From positions 124,001 through 188,000 of the forward strand of contig NZ_JXSY01000005.1 in assembly GCF_004329715.1 (NCBI RefSeq): a DNA stretch of 64,000 bases, written 5' to 3'. Shown one piece after another: positions 11,035 to 21,177 of this stretch. A program made the position numbers and the translations under genes. The DNA is from Bowmanella sp. JS7-9 (GTDB lineage: Bacteria; Pseudomonadota; Gammaproteobacteria; Enterobacterales; Alteromonadaceae). Below the pieces are notes generated by a model. That model saw only the letters and a program-made list of their open reading frames with translations, had not been told where the DNA came from and did not search any database. How positions within the stretch are numbered: position 1 is the first letter of the stretch; each line of letters starts with the position of its first letter.

Positions 11035-12903
11035 TTAAAGTTCATCGACGGTATGACCCGCCAATGCCTGACGGATGGAGCGATCCATACGTCTTTGAGC
11101 AAATGCCTGACTAATTGCATCAACCTGTTCGATCGCCTTCTCGATGGCGCCTGGGTCATCCCCCGCAGCAGTCTGCATCATAGCGTCAATGGCTGCTTCA
11201 ATGGCTAAACGCTCGTCGCTATCTAACAAGGCATCACCATCCGCGTTCAACGCAGCTTGCAGCGACTCTCTTACCCGGTCGGCTTCCACTTGTTGTTCGC
11301 GCAGCATACGCGCATGCATATCATCTTTGGCGTGTTGTATTGAGGACTGCAACATGCGGGTCACTTCGTCGTCACTCAATCCATAGGCGGGTTTGACTTC
11401 AATACTGGCTTGCACACCGGTGGATTTTTCCATTGCAGTCACTGATAACAAACCATCGGCATCGACCTGAAACGTCACGCGAATGTGGGCTGCACCGGCT
11501 ACCATAGGTGGAATATCCGTCAGGTTAAAACGCGCCAGTGAACGACAATCCTGTACCAGTTCGCGCTCACCTTGCAGCACATGCACCATCATCGCCGTCT
11601 GACCATCTTTAAAGGTGGTAAATTCCTGCGCACGCGCCACCGGAATGGTGGTATTGCGCGGAATAATTTTCTCAACCAGTCCCCCCATGGTTTCCAGGCC
11701 CAGTGACAAGGGTAATACGTCCAGCAATAACATATCGCTTTCTGGCTTATTACCAACCAGAATATCGGCCTGTAATGCGGCTCCAATCGCCACCACTTTA
11801 TCCGGATCGATAGAGGTCAGCGGCGTTTTCGCGAAGAAGGTCCCCACCTGCTCACGCACGGCCAGTGTGCGGGTAGACCCGCCGACCATGATCACATTAC
11901 TGATATCCTCTTTGTCGATACCGGCATCTTTCAGTGCTCGACGACAGGTTTTGAGGGTTTGTTTAATCAGATCCCCGATTAAATCGTTGAATTGCAGCGC
12001 CGTTAACTCGCCACTGTAGGTAGTACCGTCATCGAGGGTTAACTGGAGGTTGGTTTCAGTCTGTGAGGACAATGCTTCTTTGGCCGCTTTCGCCACGTCT
12101 AACAAACGGCGACGTTCAGAAGCGGACAAGCCAGTTGGCAGGTTTTGTTCACTGATAAACCAATTGGCAATGCGCTGGTCGAAGTCATCGCCACCAAGGG
12201 CTGTATCCCCACCTGTCGCCATCACTTCGAACACGCCCTTACTGAGGCGTAAAACAGAAATATCAAACGTTCCACCACCCAGGTCATAAACAGCAATGAT
12301 ACCTTCTTCCCCGCTGTCGAGCCCGTATGCAATGGCTGCTGCAGTAGGTTCGTTGAGCAGGCGTAACAGTTTAAGACCGGCGATACGAATAGCATCTTTG
12401 GTGGCCTGACGTTGAGCATCATCAAAATAAGCCGGTACAGTCACGACTACGCCGGTCAACTCATCTCCCAGCGTCATTTCTGCGCGCAATTTCAGTGCTT
12501 TGAGAATTTCTGCTGATACCTGAATCGGGTTTACCTTACCTGCCGGGGTGATTATGCCCGGCATAGTTTCACTGCTGGTACAGAAACGATACGGCAGGTC
12601 GGGATAACGAGATTTGATATCTGGCACACTACGCCCCATCAGGCGTTTTACTGATGATATCGTGTTGGCAGGATCCATACTGGCCTTTTCTCTGGCCAAA
12701 CGACCAACCTCGACACGCTCATCCGAATAATGCACTACCGACGGCAGCAAATGAAAACCTTTGGCATCTGCCAGCGTATCGGCCTGACCACTTCGAACCG
12801 TAGCGACCAAGGAGTTAGTCGTACCTAAATCAATACCCACAGCCAACTTACGCTGATGTGGCACGGCACTTTGGCCTGGCTCTGCTATTTGCAAAAATGC
12901 CAT
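11035..12903 (-). CDS. hscA: Fe-S assembly Hsp70 chaperone HscA
   Basis: Specialised Hsp70 that binds the LPPVK loop of IscU and drives cluster release with ATP. The 622 residues show the Hsp70 signatures: [12 protein letters not shown] near residue 22, [14 protein letters not shown] near 205 and [14 protein letters not shown] near 340. A substrate-binding domain follows (about 390-510), then a helical lid. It starts 4 bases upstream of the preceding hscB stop boundary, consistent with one transcript with hscB and fdx. Confidence 0.96.
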   Translation of the reverse strand: MAFLQIAEPGQSAVPHQRKLAVGIDLGTTNSLVATVRSGQADTLADAKGFHLLPSVVHYSDERVEVGRLAREKASMDPANTISSVKRLMGRSVPDIKSRYPDLPYRFCTSSETMPGIITPAGKVNPIQVSAEILKALKLRAEMTLGDELTGVVVTVPAYFDDAQRQATKDAIRIAGLKLLRLLNEPTAAAIAYGLDSGEEGIIAVYDLGGGTFDISVLRLSKGVFEVMATGGDTALGGDDFDQRIANWFISEQNLPTGLSASERRRLLDVAKAAKEALSSQTETNLQLTLDDGTTYSGELTALQFNDLIGDLIKQTLKTCRRALKDAGIDKEDISNVIMVGGSTRTLAVREQVGTFFAKTPLTSIDPDKVVAIGAALQADILVGNKPESDMLLLDVLPLSLGLETMGGLVEKIIPRNTTIPVARAQEFTTFKDGQTAMMVHVLQGERELVQDCRSLARFNLTDIPPMVAGAAHIRVTFQVDADGLLSVTAMEKSTGVQASIEVKPAYGLSDDEVTRMLQSSIQHAKDDMHARMLREQQVEADRVRESLQAALNADGDALLDSDERLAIEAAIDAMMQTAAGDDPGAIEKAIEQVDAISQAFAQRRMDRSIRQALAGHTVDEL

Positions 12904-12906
12904 GTT

Positions 12907-13434
12907 CTACAAGTCCTCGGAAAATTGATCATACAGGTCATCCAACTGAGTGTTCAGCTTGACCAAAAATTTTAATTTAGCAATTTCAGCCCCCGCCCGT
13001 AGGTTGCTGTCTTGCGTATTGTCGTGAAGAAACTCAGCCAGTAACTGATGACGACGCTTTAATTCGGCTGTCACTTCATCCTGCAGCAATTCAAGAGCAT
13101 GGCTGTCGCGACTGGCACGAATGTCATCTAACTGCTCTCGCCATTCCATCTGCTGCATCAGAAAGCCACCATCCTGCATGGTGGTCTGGTCATGGCGAAG
13201 TTCAATACCACGCAGCGTTAGCATATGTTCGGCACGCATTAACGGGGACTTTAGAACCTGAAACGCATCATTTATCTGTGCGTTTTTTTGCATCGCCACA
13301 CGCTTCTGCGCATCGCTGGCTGTCGCGAATTTATCCGGGTGAGTCAATTGCTGCAGTCGTTGATAACGTGCCGACAAATCCGCCAAATCCAACTCAAATT
13401 CCGGTGCTAAATCGTATAGCTCAAAATAATTCAT
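12907..13434 (-). CDS. hscB: Fe-S assembly J-domain co-chaperone HscB
   Basis: J-protein that delivers IscU to HscA and stimulates its ATPase. The J-domain HPD motif is present in QQLTHPDKFATA. I start at the ATG at 13434, which gives 175 residues beginning MNYFELYDLAPEFELD, in line with E. coli HscB (171, starting MDYFTLFGL). The frame extends to a TTG at 13461, but that adds residues not seen in the family. The C-terminal helical bundle (about 95-175) binds IscU. An inverted repeat just upstream separates it from iscA. Confidence 0.95.
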   Translation of the reverse strand: MNYFELYDLAPEFELDLADLSARYQRLQQLTHPDKFATASDAQKRVAMQKNAQINDAFQVLKSPLMRAEHMLTLRGIELRHDQTTMQDGGFLMQQMEWREQLDDIRASRDSHALELLQDEVTAELKRRHQLLAEFLHDNTQDSNLRAGAEIAKLKFLVKLNTQLDDLYDQFSEDL

Positions 13435-13462
13435 GCCAATCCGCACTGTGTTAAAACGCAAA

Positions 13463-13483
13463 TGCCAGTCTGTGGGACTGGCA
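13463..13483 (-). other. Intercistronic hairpin between iscA and hscB
   Basis: A perfect 8-bp stem TGCCAGTC / GACTGGCA with a 5-base loop in the iscA-hscB gap. There is no T run after it, so it is more likely an RNA processing or stability element, or a partial attenuator, than a full terminator. Confidence 0.6.
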
Positions 13484-13505
13484 CTGGCATTGAGTTAACG
13501 CGAAA

Positions 13506-13829
13506 TTAAACGTTGAAGCTTTCGCCGCAACCACACTCGCCTTTCGCATTCGGGTTGTTGAAGGTGAATCCCTCATTTAACCCTTCTTTGGCAAAATCCA
13601 GTTGGGTGCCATCCAGATACACCAGGCTCTTTGGATCAATAATGACTTTTACGCCATTGTCCTCAAACACAGTGTCTTCTTCATTGAGTTCATCGACGAA
13701 CTCCAACACGTAGGCCAGACCAGAACATCCTGTGGTCTTGACTCCCAAACGAATGCCAATTCCTTTACCACGATTTTGCAAAAACGTTTTTGCTCGCAGG
13801 GCAGCCGCTTCAGAAACGCTAATAGCCAT
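13506..13829 (-). CDS. iscA: A-type Fe-S carrier protein IscA
   Basis: Carrier that receives and passes on Fe-S clusters. The 107-residue length and the three ligand cysteines match the family: C35 ([10 protein letters not shown]), C99 and C101 ([10 protein letters not shown]). It lies 8 bases after iscU and shares the isc transcript. Confidence 0.96.
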   Translation of the reverse strand: MAISVSEAAALRAKTFLQNRGKGIGIRLGVKTTGCSGLAYVLEFVDELNEEDTVFEDNGVKVIIDPKSLVYLDGTQLDFAKEGLNEGFTFNNPNAKGECGCGESFNV

Positions 13830-13837
13830 GCTGTTCC

Positions 13838-14224
13838 TTACTTCTTAGCGTGTTTGGCGCGATAGTCTTCGACCGCAGCTTTGATCGCATCTTCCGCCAA
13901 AATAGAGCAGTGAATTTTCACCGGCGGCAACGCCAACTCTTCTGCGATATCGGTATTTTTAATCTGTACCGCTTCATCCAGAGTCTTACCTTTTACCCAC
14001 TCAGTGACCAGTGAGCTAGATGCGATGGCAGAGCCACAACCATAGGTTTTGAACTTGGCGTCTTCAATTACACCGTTCTCACCCACTTTTAATTGCAGCT
14101 TCATTACGTCACCACAAGCAGGTGCACCCACCATCCCCGTCGCAATGCTAGGGTCGTTTTTGTCGAATGAACCCACGTTGCGTGGATTCTCGTAGTGATC
14201 AATTACTTTATTGCTGTATGCCAT
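13838..14224 (-). CDS. iscU: Fe-S cluster scaffold protein IscU
   Basis: Scaffold on which [2Fe-2S] clusters are built from sulfur supplied by IscS. Length is 128, as in E. coli. The ligand residues fall at the standard positions: C37 (GAPACGD), C63 ([11 protein letters not shown]) and C106 ([12 protein letters not shown]). The HscA recognition loop LPPVK is at residues 99-103. Confidence 0.97.
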   Translation of the reverse strand: MAYSNKVIDHYENPRNVGSFDKNDPSIATGMVGAPACGDVMKLQLKVGENGVIEDAKFKTYGCGSAIASSSLVTEWVKGKTLDEAVQIKNTDIAEELALPPVKIHCSILAEDAIKAAVEDYRAKHAKK

Positions 14225-14269
14225 AATCTTTACCTTTTTGTGCGGCTATTCGCCAGACAAATCAAAAAC

Positions 14270-15484
14270 TTAGTGGTGAACCCATTCGACCTTGTTGAGG
14301 TCGATGCCATCTTTGTACATTTCCCAAAGTGGTGACATCTGACGCAGTTTATCGATCGCGCCCTGAATCACATTGATGACATAGTCGATTTCTTCTTCGG
14401 TAGTGAAACGGCCGATGCTGAAACGAATTGAGCTGTGTGCCAGTTCGTCATTCAGACCCAGCGCGCGCAATACATAAGACGGTTCCAGACTTGCAGAGGT
14501 ACACGCAGAACCTGAGGATACCGCCATGTCTTTCAGCGCCATAATCAGTGACTCACCTTCCACATAGGCAAAACTCACGTTCAGATTGCCGGCGACACGC
14601 TGCTCAAGGTCACCATTGACCTGCACTGCTTCGATATCTTTAACGCCATTCCATAATTTATTGCGCAGCATCAGGACGCGCTCGTTTTCCGCCGCCATTT
14701 CCAGCTTAGCCAGACGACATGCTTCACCAAAGCCAACGATTTGGTGAGTTGGAAGTGTACCTGAGCGCATTCCGCGCTCGTGTCCGCCACCGTGCATCTG
14801 CGCTTCCAGACGGATCCGAGGCTTACGACGAACATACAGAGCACCGATACCCTTAGGGCCATAGCACTTGTGCGCAGAGAATGACATCAGGTCAACTTTA
14901 AGTTCAGCTAAGTCCACTGACACTTTGCCCAGACTTTGTGCTGCGTCTACATGGAATACCGTTTTGTTTTCACGGCAAATCTCACCGATGGCAGCGATAT
15001 CCTGAATAACACCAATCTCGTTGTTCACGTGCATCACGGAAACCAGCACAGTGTCATCACGTAACGTTGCTTTAAAAGCGTCCAGATCCAGCAAACCGTC
15101 TGGCTTTGGCTCCATATAGGTTACTTCGAAACCTTCACGCTCCAACTGACGACACGTGTCCAGCACAGCTTTGTGCTCGGTTTTGAGGGTGATAATGTGC
15201 TTACCCTTTTTCTGATAAAAATGCGCTGCACCTTTGATCGCCAGGTTGTTGGACTCAGTTGCGCCAGAGGTAAATACAATTTCACGGGGATCGGCATTCA
15301 CCAGTTCTGCGATTTGCGCACGCGCTTCTTCCACGGCTTCTTCGGCCTGCCAGCCGAAACGGTGTGAACGCGATGCCGGGTTACCGAAATTGCCGTCGGT
15401 AGTCAGACATTGCATCATTTTTTCAGCCACTCGCGGATCCACAGGGGTGGTCGCAGAATAGTCCAGGTAAATGGGTAACTTCAT
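14270..15484 (-). CDS. iscS: Cysteine desulfurase IscS
   Basis: PLP enzyme that takes sulfur from cysteine and passes it to IscU and tRNA-thiolation proteins. The 404-residue length equals E. coli IscS. The PLP lysine is K206 ([12 protein letters not shown]) and the persulfide cysteine is C328 ([17 protein letters not shown]), both at the standard positions. It follows iscR by 12 bases, within the IscR-controlled operon. Confidence 0.97.
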   Translation of the reverse strand: MKLPIYLDYSATTPVDPRVAEKMMQCLTTDGNFGNPASRSHRFGWQAEEAVEEARAQIAELVNADPREIVFTSGATESNNLAIKGAAHFYQKKGKHIITLKTEHKAVLDTCRQLEREGFEVTYMEPKPDGLLDLDAFKATLRDDTVLVSVMHVNNEIGVIQDIAAIGEICRENKTVFHVDAAQSLGKVSVDLAELKVDLMSFSAHKCYGPKGIGALYVRRKPRIRLEAQMHGGGHERGMRSGTLPTHQIVGFGEACRLAKLEMAAENERVLMLRNKLWNGVKDIEAVQVNGDLEQRVAGNLNVSFAYVEGESLIMALKDMAVSSGSACTSASLEPSYVLRALGLNDELAHSSIRFSIGRFTTEEEIDYVINVIQGAIDKLRQMSPLWEMYKDGIDLNKVEWVHH

Positions 15485-15496
15485 TTTTAACTCCGC

Positions 15497-15985
15497 TTAC
15501 ATATGTAAGGTAACAGCGATACTGTCGTTCGCTGTTGATTTTTGACTTGTACAACGATTCTGACGTTCAGCCACCTGTTGAACATCGCCCTGACGCATTA
15601 ATTCTCCCAGGGTAATGCCATTTAAAAATGTGCTGATCCTATCGCTTAAATCACTCCAAAGGCTGTGGGTCAGGCAGCGTTTACCAGACTGGCAATCCGA
15701 CAACCCACTACAGCGGGTAGCATCCACTGACTCGTCTACAGCGCTGATCACTTCACCAACTGCAATGGTATTAGCCTCACGCCCCAGTTTGTAACCCCCT
15801 CCCGGGCCTCGCACGCTCTCCACCAGATTCTGGCGGCGTAAACGGGCAAATAACTGCTCGAGGTAAGACAATGAAATTCCCTGACGCTCAGAAATATCCG
15901 CCAGTGACACCGGGGCATGCTGAGAATGCAATGCCACATCCAACATCGCGGTGACCGCGTAACGTCCTTTTGAAGTTAATTTCAT
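15497..15985 (-). CDS. iscR: Fe-S-sensing transcription regulator IscR
   Basis: Rrf2-family repressor that binds a [2Fe-2S] cluster and shuts down its own operon when clusters are plentiful. I start at the ATG at 15985 ([18 protein letters not shown]), giving 162 residues, the same as E. coli IscR. The open frame to 16045 would run through the operator region. The cluster ligands C92, C98, C104 and H107 are all in place ([17 protein letters not shown]). The winged-helix region is residues 1-60. Two IscR-type sites lie upstream at 16025-16074. Confidence 0.96.
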   Translation of the reverse strand: MKLTSKGRYAVTAMLDVALHSQHAPVSLADISERQGISLSYLEQLFARLRRQNLVESVRGPGGGYKLGREANTIAVGEVISAVDESVDATRCSGLSDCQSGKRCLTHSLWSDLSDRISTFLNGITLGELMRQGDVQQVAERQNRCTSQKSTANDSIAVTLHM

Positions 15986-16016
15986 TGCTTGTTCACCCAC
16001 CTTTGAGATTGGGTGA

Positions 16017-16045
16017 AGTCTCCCATACCCGACTATTTTAGTCAA
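16017..16045 (-). promoter_or_regulatory. Probable iscR promoter
   Basis: On the minus strand, TTGACT (plus-strand positions 16040-16045) is followed after 17 bases by GAGACT (16017-16022). The -35 match is good and the -10 match is weak. The -35 lies inside the proximal IscR site, which fits repression by IscR. Confidence 0.5.
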
Positions 16046-16049
16046 GTAA
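16025..16049 (-). promoter_or_regulatory. IscR type-1 operator, proximal site
   Basis: On the minus strand the site reads TTACTTGACT, then AAAA, then TAGTCGGGTAT. This is the 25-bp type-1 IscR pattern (ATASYYGACT, A/T centre, YAGTCRRSTAT) apart from the first base. It overlaps the likely -35 of iscR. Confidence 0.8.
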
Positions 16050-16074
16050 ATAACCTACTGTCATAGTCGGGTAT
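16050..16074 (-). promoter_or_regulatory. IscR type-1 operator, distal site
   Basis: On the minus strand the site reads ATACCCGACT, then ATGA, then CAGTAGGTTAT. It matches the same type-1 pattern in nearly all fixed positions and abuts the proximal site exactly, giving two 25-bp sites in a row as in the E. coli iscR promoter. Confidence 0.8.
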
Positions 16075-16081
16075 TAGTGAA

Positions 16082-16888
16082 TTAAATTGCCGGATCGAAG
16101 GCGTCTTTTTCGCGTTTACGCTGTTCGGCTGCAGCCTCTTCAACATCGGCGAAATCTTCAATATGGACTTCAGGTAAATCTTCGCAGACATTGCCACCTA
16201 ATTTATTGATCGCACAGCACATTTCTGCCAATTTGCGATCCATCAAATGCATATGATCGAGCATAGTACCGATTGCACTGGCGACAGGATCGGGATTATC
16301 CGGCGCCACAGCATAGGCATCAAAGCCATATTTCTTAGCTATTGCCTGGCGCGCATCCAATTGTTCATCGCTGACTTTACCCGCCACAATACGCCCCGGA
16401 ATGCCGACTACCGTCGCTTCAGCGGGTACATCTTTCACTACCACTGAGTTAGAGCCCACTTTCGCACCGGTTCCAATGATAATCGGCCCTAACACTTTGG
16501 CCCCGGCCCCGACTACCACATTATCCATCAGAGTGGGATGGCGCTTACCAGCATTCCAGCTGGTACCACCCAGGGTTACACCATGATAAATGGTGACATC
16601 GTCGCCTATTTCAGCGGTTTCCCCTATTACCACGCCCATTCCATGGTCGATGAAAAAGCGCCGGCCTATGGTCGCACCAGGATGAATCTCCACCCCCGTT
16701 AGCCAACGTGCTAACGTCGAAACGCAGCGGGCCAGCCATTTCCAGTTACTGCGCCATAGCCGGTGGGCCAGACGATGCCACCAAATGGCATGCAGCCCGG
16801 GATAATTAATCAGGACCTCGAATGCACTTCTGGCCGCAGGATCGCGATGAAATACACTCTGAATATCTTCTTTAATGCCGTCGAACAC
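16082..16888 (-). CDS. cysE: Serine O-acetyltransferase CysE
   Basis: Makes O-acetylserine, the direct precursor of cysteine, which IscS uses as sulfur donor. The 268 residues show an N-terminal helical domain, then left-handed beta-helix hexapeptide repeats (about 70-185) including the catalytic pattern [18 protein letters not shown] and [11 protein letters not shown]. The start is GTG at 16888 with GGAG 7 bases upstream. It starts 2 bases after the trmJ stop and ends 8 bases before the distal IscR operator, so it belongs to a trmJ-cysE transcript separate from isc. The same order occurs in pseudomonads. Confidence 0.93.
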   Translation of the reverse strand: MFDGIKEDIQSVFHRDPAARSAFEVLINYPGLHAIWWHRLAHRLWRSNWKWLARCVSTLARWLTGVEIHPGATIGRRFFIDHGMGVVIGETAEIGDDVTIYHGVTLGGTSWNAGKRHPTLMDNVVVGAGAKVLGPIIIGTGAKVGSNSVVVKDVPAEATVVGIPGRIVAGKVSDEQLDARQAIAKKYGFDAYAVAPDNPDPVASAIGTMLDHMHLMDRKLAEMCCAINKLGGNVCEDLPEVHIEDFADVEEAAAEQRKREKDAFDPAI

Positions 16889-16890
16889 GC

Positions 16891-17601
16891 TTACTCCACG
16901 CTTTTATCAATGGATGCCAGAATTCCGCGCAGAATATTTAATTCCTGAGCCTCCGGACGGGCACGATTAAACAAGCGACGCAATTTGGTCATTACCATAC
17001 CCGGATGATTTTTAACGATAAAATTCGTTTTTGTGAGGGTTTGTTCCAAATGGGTATAGAAGCGTTCTAAATCTTCTGCCAAAGGATAGTCGCCAATCTC
17101 TTCACTGGGGAGATCGGCCAGGCTCGCCATGCGTATTTCGTAGCACAAAGTCTGCACCGCGGCTGCCAGGTTCAGGCTGCTATATTCCGGGTTTGCCGGA
17201 ATACACACGTGAAAATGGCACTGCTGTAATTCTTCATTGCTCAAACCGCTGTTTTCACGACCAAACACCAGCGCAACCGGATACTGGCTGGCTTCTGCGA
17301 CTAATTTTAGTCCGCATTCACGCGGCTCAATCATTGGCCAAGACAAGGTACGAGAGCGCGCGCTGGTGCCAATCACCAATCCACAATCAGCAATGGCGTC
17401 AGCCAGGGTGGGGACGATTGTCGCTTTGGCTAACACATCGCCGGCGCCTGCTGCCAACGCACTGGCCTGACCGTCCGGCGCACTGACCGGGTCTACCAGA
17501 TACAAACTGGACAGTCCCATCGTCTTCATTGCGCGAGCAGTTGAGCCAATGTTACCCGTATGAGAGGTGTTCACCAGAATGATTCGGATACGATCAAGCA
17601 T
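16891..17601 (-). CDS. trmJ: tRNA (cytidine/uridine-2'-O-)-methyltransferase TrmJ
   Basis: SPOUT-family enzyme that 2'-O-methylates position 32 of certain tRNAs. The N-terminal pattern ([20 protein letters not shown]), the SAM-binding knot motif [12 protein letters not shown] and [17 protein letters not shown] are all present. The 236-residue length matches E. coli TrmJ. It lies directly upstream of cysE and, as in E. coli, next to suhB (divergent) and iscR. Confidence 0.94.
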   Translation of the reverse strand: MLDRIRIILVNTSHTGNIGSTARAMKTMGLSSLYLVDPVSAPDGQASALAAGAGDVLAKATIVPTLADAIADCGLVIGTSARSRTLSWPMIEPRECGLKLVAEASQYPVALVFGRENSGLSNEELQQCHFHVCIPANPEYSSLNLAAAVQTLCYEIRMASLADLPSEEIGDYPLAEDLERFYTHLEQTLTKTNFIVKNHPGMVMTKLRRLFNRARPEAQELNILRGILASIDKSVE

Positions 17602-17672
17602 CGCCAGCTAGCTTCCTAAGCAAAAATTTGGGCGCGCATCATAGCATACCCAATTAAATTGTCAGTGTTTGC

Positions 17673-17700
17673 TTGCCTTTTAACACACGCCTGATAGAAT
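17673..17700 (+). promoter_or_regulatory. Probable suhB promoter
   Basis: TTGCCT (17673-17678) and TAGAAT (17695-17700) with a 16-base spacer, 62 bases upstream of suhB. The -10 matches five of six consensus bases. Confidence 0.5.
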
Positions 17701-17762
17701 TCGCGCCGATTTTTTGAGCGCCAAAATGGCGTGGTTCTTTTACAATTGGTAGGTTATCTCTT

Positions 17763-18539
17763 ATGCATCCAATGCTGAATATTGCTGTGCGTGCTGCGCG
17801 CGCTGCCGGAACCCTTATTGTTCGCGCCTATGAAAATGGTGGCGATCTGCAAACGGAATTCAAAAGCGCCAATGATTATGTGACCTCGGTTGACAAAGAA
17901 GCCGAAAAACTGATCATCAGCAAAATCCAACAGTCCTACCCGACTCACAGCTTTGTGGGTGAAGAAGGCGGTGCAGTTGCCGGAGATAACGAGTACCAAT
18001 GGATTATCGATCCTCTCGACGGTACCACCAATTTCGTTCGTGGCATTCCACACTTCGCCGTTTCTATTGCACTGTTACATAAAGGTCGTCTGGATCAGGC
18101 GGTCGTATTTGACCCGTTGCGTGGTGAACTATTTACCGCCAGTAAAGGTGCCGGTGCACAATTAAATGGTTACCGTATTCGTTGTTCGCAAAAGCGCGAC
18201 CTCAGTGGCACTGTGCTGGCAACAGCGTTCCCGTTTAAAGCCAAATCCGCAACTGCAACGTCACTGGATAGCTTCGGACGTATTTTCCAGCAATGTGGCG
18301 ACGTACGTCGCACTGGCTCTGCTGCACTGGATATGGCCTATGTTGCGGCAGGCCGTTTCGACGGCTATTGGGAAGCGGGTATTCAGGCATGGGATATTGC
18401 CGCAGGTGAACTGCTGGTGCGTGAAGCGGGTGGTCTGGTAACGGACTTCAGCGGTGGCAACGATCCGATGTTTAAAGGCAATATCGTCTGTGGCAGCGGT
18501 AAAGTTGTGCAGGGTCTGGTACGTGAGCTAAAAGGCTAA
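17763..18539 (+). CDS. suhB: Inositol-1-monophosphatase SuhB
   Basis: Mg2+-dependent inositol monophosphatase family. The E. coli protein also acts in rRNA transcription antitermination. Metal-site motifs are visible: VGEEGG near residue 65, WIIDPLDGTTNFVRG near 82 and the C-terminal WDIAAGELLVREAGG near 214. The 258-residue length is close to E. coli (267). It is divergent from trmJ, the conserved arrangement, and has its own promoter and a strong terminator. Confidence 0.95.
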   Translation: MHPMLNIAVRAARAAGTLIVRAYENGGDLQTEFKSANDYVTSVDKEAEKLIISKIQQSYPTHSFVGEEGGAVAGDNEYQWIIDPLDGTTNFVRGIPHFAVSIALLHKGRLDQAVVFDPLRGELFTASKGAGAQLNGYRIRCSQKRDLSGTVLATAFPFKAKSATATSLDSFGRIFQQCGDVRRTGSAALDMAYVAAGRFDGYWEAGIQAWDIAAGELLVREAGGLVTDFSGGNDPMFKGNIVCGSGKVVQGLVRELKG

Positions 18540-18555
18540 GCCAGCATTAACTTGC

Positions 18556-18583
18556 AAAAAAGGAAGCCGCGGCTTCCTTTTTT
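18556..18583. terminator. Bidirectional terminator between suhB and fadR
   Basis: The stem GGAAGCC / GGCTTCC around GC is flanked by six A on the left and six T on the right, so it can stop both the suhB and fadR transcripts. Confidence 0.85.
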
Positions 18584-18607
18584 ATTGGGTGAAGCGAAGA
18601 AAAGGTC

Positions 18608-19318
18608 TCAGTCAACCAATCCTTTTGGCATCGCATCACGGATATCCAGCCAAATTTTACCGCTTTCAATACCATAGCGACGCACCAGGTGCGGCACTGC
18701 GTCGTGATTGCCTTTCTCTGCCAATTCGCATAAATCCGCATAATACTGACGGGAAATACGACGACTGCTTTGATGAGAGAAGTAATAACTGCCGATTCGA
18801 GAATATAATCCACGGAAGCCATTCATCATCAATACATAGACGTTGTTACCGGACTGCATCGCCATTTCATGGTGCAATTCATAGTCAAAACGGGCGAATG
18901 CCTGACCATCTTCATCCACGTCTTTGGCTTTATTCAGTACTTCAATCACTGCCTGAGGGTTATTTTTAATCGCGCCACGAATAAATACTGCACTCACGTT
19001 AGTGCGCGCAGACAGCAGATTATCAACAAGTTCAGGAATACCGTTTTCATCCAGACGCGCCAGCGTTTCCAGAATATTCAGGCCACAGGTTTCCCAGAAA
19101 TTATTTACCTTGGTGGGTTTACCGTGCTGGATAGTTAACCAGCCATCGCGCGCCAGGCGCTGCAGCACTTCACGCAAAGTGGTGCGGGTAACCCCAATTA
19201 ACTCAGAAAGTTCACGTTCAGCGGGTAATATCGTGCCGGGGGGAAAGCGCCCACTCCAGATAGACTCAACGATATATTCCTCGGCAAATCCTGCCGGGCT
19301 TTGCGCTTTATAAATCAT
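18608..19318 (-). CDS. fadR: Fatty-acid metabolism regulator FadR
   Basis: GntR-family regulator that represses fatty-acid degradation and activates unsaturated fatty-acid synthesis; acyl-CoA releases it from DNA. The winged helix (about 10-75) contains [30 protein letters not shown], a close match to E. coli FadR. The 236-residue C-terminal part is the all-helical acyl-CoA-binding domain ([18 protein letters not shown]). A likely target, fadD, lies about 7.7 kb downstream. It is divergent from nhaB, as in E. coli, and the gap holds two candidate FadR sites. Confidence 0.95.
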   Translation of the reverse strand: MIYKAQSPAGFAEEYIVESIWSGRFPPGTILPAERELSELIGVTRTTLREVLQRLARDGWLTIQHGKPTKVNNFWETCGLNILETLARLDENGIPELVDNLLSARTNVSAVFIRGAIKNNPQAVIEVLNKAKDVDEDGQAFARFDYELHHEMAMQSGNNVYVLMMNGFRGLYSRIGSYYFSHQSSRRISRQYYADLCELAEKGNHDAVPHLVRRYGIESGKIWLDIRDAMPKGLVD

Positions 19319-19361
19319 ACTGCACTTCGCTCGTGTTCTTATTTTTATGAAAATATTGGGA

Positions 19362-19376
19362 AGTGATTGTACCAGT
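19362..19376. promoter_or_regulatory. Candidate FadR operator 1
   Basis: AGTGATTGTACCAGT in the fadR-nhaB gap. It keeps the half-site ACCAGT and an imperfect left half of the FadR palindrome (ACTGGTC-N-GACCAGT). It repeats 19 bases later in the same orientation. Confidence 0.5.
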
Positions 19377-19380
19377 GTTA

Positions 19381-19395
19381 ACTGATTGTACCAGC
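19381..19395. promoter_or_regulatory. Candidate FadR operator 2
   Basis: ACTGATTGTACCAGC, a copy of the first site; the core TGATTGTACCAG is identical. Both outer arms (CTG and CAG) pair as an inverted repeat, as expected for a FadR dimer site. The position fits autoregulation of fadR, control of nhaB, or both. Confidence 0.5.
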
Positions 19396-19571
19396 TTAAT
19401 TTTCAAATCCTGCTTACGCTCTGCTAACAGACTATTTACAGTTTCATTTGTGCAAACTGCCAAACTGCCATCTAAAATAATTATTCCTAAATTCATCAAT
19501 AACTTGCAATTTGTTAAGCGACAGAATACAAATTGCGTGGCACGTTTAGCTTCAACATGGGACGAGACTTC

Positions 19572-21155
19572 ATGCAGCAATCTCTGCTATCCGCCGTTTA
19601 CAAAAACTTCCTCGGCAACTCCCCTGAATGGTACAAAAAACTCATTCTTGCCTTTTTAGTCATTAACCCCCTGATTTTCTTTTTTGTCAGCCCTTATGTG
19701 GCGGGTTGGTTATTGATTCTGGAGTTCATCTTCACCCTCGCTATGGCGCTGAAATGTTACCCATTACAGCCCGGGGGAATTTTGACCATTGAGGCGGTGT
19801 TAATCGGCATGACCTCGCCGGGGCACATTAAGGCCGAGATTGTGACCAATATCGAAGTGGTGTTATTGCTGGTGTTCATGGTGGCAGGGATTTACTTTAT
19901 GAAAGACCTCCTCCTGCACCTTTTTACCCGCTTGCTGCTAAAAATTAAGAGCAAAACAGCACTGTCGGTATCTTTCGTCGCGGCAGCAGCATTTCTGTCG
20001 GCGTTTTTAGATGCCCTGACGGTAGTGGCGGTAATCATTGCAGTCGCCACCGGTTTTTACAGCATTTATCACAAGGTTGCCTCCGGCAAAGAATATCACC
20101 ATGACCACGACCACACCTCTGACGAGGAAGTGCATGCCCTGAGCCGTGACGAACTGGAAGAATTCCGTGGTTTCCTGCGCAACCTGATGATGCATGCCGC
20201 AGTTGGCACCGCCTTAGGTGGCGTCATGACCAAAGTAGGTGAGCCACAAAACCTGATTATTGCCGACACGGCAAACTGGGATTTTATTGAATTTTTTATG
20301 CGCATGGCGCCTGTCACCATCCCAGTATTCATTGCAGGATTGCTGACTACCGTATTGGTCGAAAAATTTAAAGTCTTTTCCTATGGCGCTCGCTTACCTG
20401 AACCTGTGCGACATATTCTCACTGACTACTCCGCCATGGTCGATGAAAAGCGCACAAAACAGGATGTTGCCAAACTGATCTTCCAGGCTTTGATCGGCAT
20501 CTGGCTGATTATCGGCCTGGCACTGCACCTGGCGCCTGTGGGGCTAATTGGCTTATCGGTTATAGTCCTAGCGACCTCTTTGGCTGGCATTACCGATGAA
20601 CATCATATTGGTAAAGCTTTTCAGGAAGCGCTGCCGTTTACCTCGTTACTTTGTGTGTTCTTTGCCATCGTCGCGGTCATCATTGATCAGAGCCTATTCC
20701 GGCCAGTTATCGATTGGGTATTAACCTTCGAAGGTAAAACCCAGCTGGTTATGTTCTATCTGGCCAACGGCGCATTGTCGATGATCAGTGATAACGTCTT
20801 CGTCGGGTCGGTATATATCAATGAGGTGGCTACCGCCCTGCGTGAAGGCCATATCAACCGTGATACCTTTGATATGCTGGCGGTGGCGATTAATACCGGT
20901 ACTAACCTGCCAAGTGTGGCTACACCCAACGGGCAGGCAGCGTTTTTATTCCTGCTGACCTCAGCGCTGGCACCGTTGCTGCGCCTCAGTTACGGTAAGA
21001 TGGTGGTGATGGCGCTGCCTTACACCATCGTGCTGACCTTGGTTGGTCTGGCATGTAGTTACTTGATGCTGGCGGATGCGACTGACTGGATGTATCAGAT
21101 GCATCTGATTAACCATCATACTGACCTGCCCCATCAGGCGGTTCCATCTCATTAA
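19572..21155 (+). CDS. nhaB: Na+/H+ antiporter NhaB
   Basis: Inner-membrane sodium/proton antiporter for pH and salt balance. I chose the ATG at 19572: it gives [20 protein letters not shown], in line with the E. coli start (10 residues between Met and NFL), and a GAG-type ribosome-binding site precedes it. A longer frame begins at TTG 19533. The 527 residues contain about 12 hydrophobic segments and conserved stretches such as [19 protein letters not shown] and [11 protein letters not shown] histidine/aspartate-rich cytoplasmic loop ([11 protein letters not shown], near residue 190) interrupts the middle. It is followed by dsbB after 22 bases. Confidence 0.95.
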   Translation: MQQSLLSAVYKNFLGNSPEWYKKLILAFLVINPLIFFFVSPYVAGWLLILEFIFTLAMALKCYPLQPGGILTIEAVLIGMTSPGHIKAEIVTNIEVVLLLVFMVAGIYFMKDLLLHLFTRLLLKIKSKTALSVSFVAAAAFLSAFLDALTVVAVIIAVATGFYSIYHKVASGKEYHHDHDHTSDEEVHALSRDELEEFRGFLRNLMMHAAVGTALGGVMTKVGEPQNLIIADTANWDFIEFFMRMAPVTIPVFIAGLLTTVLVEKFKVFSYGARLPEPVRHILTDYSAMVDEKRTKQDVAKLIFQALIGIWLIIGLALHLAPVGLIGLSVIVLATSLAGITDEHHIGKAFQEALPFTSLLCVFFAIVAVIIDQSLFRPVIDWVLTFEGKTQLVMFYLANGALSMISDNVFVGSVYINEVATALREGHINRDTFDMLAVAINTGTNLPSVATPNGQAAFLFLLTSALAPLLRLSYGKMVVMALPYTIVLTLVGLACSYLMLADATDWMYQMHLINHHTDLPHQAVPSH

Positions 21156-21177
21156 ACTTCACTGAACGAGCCGTAGA

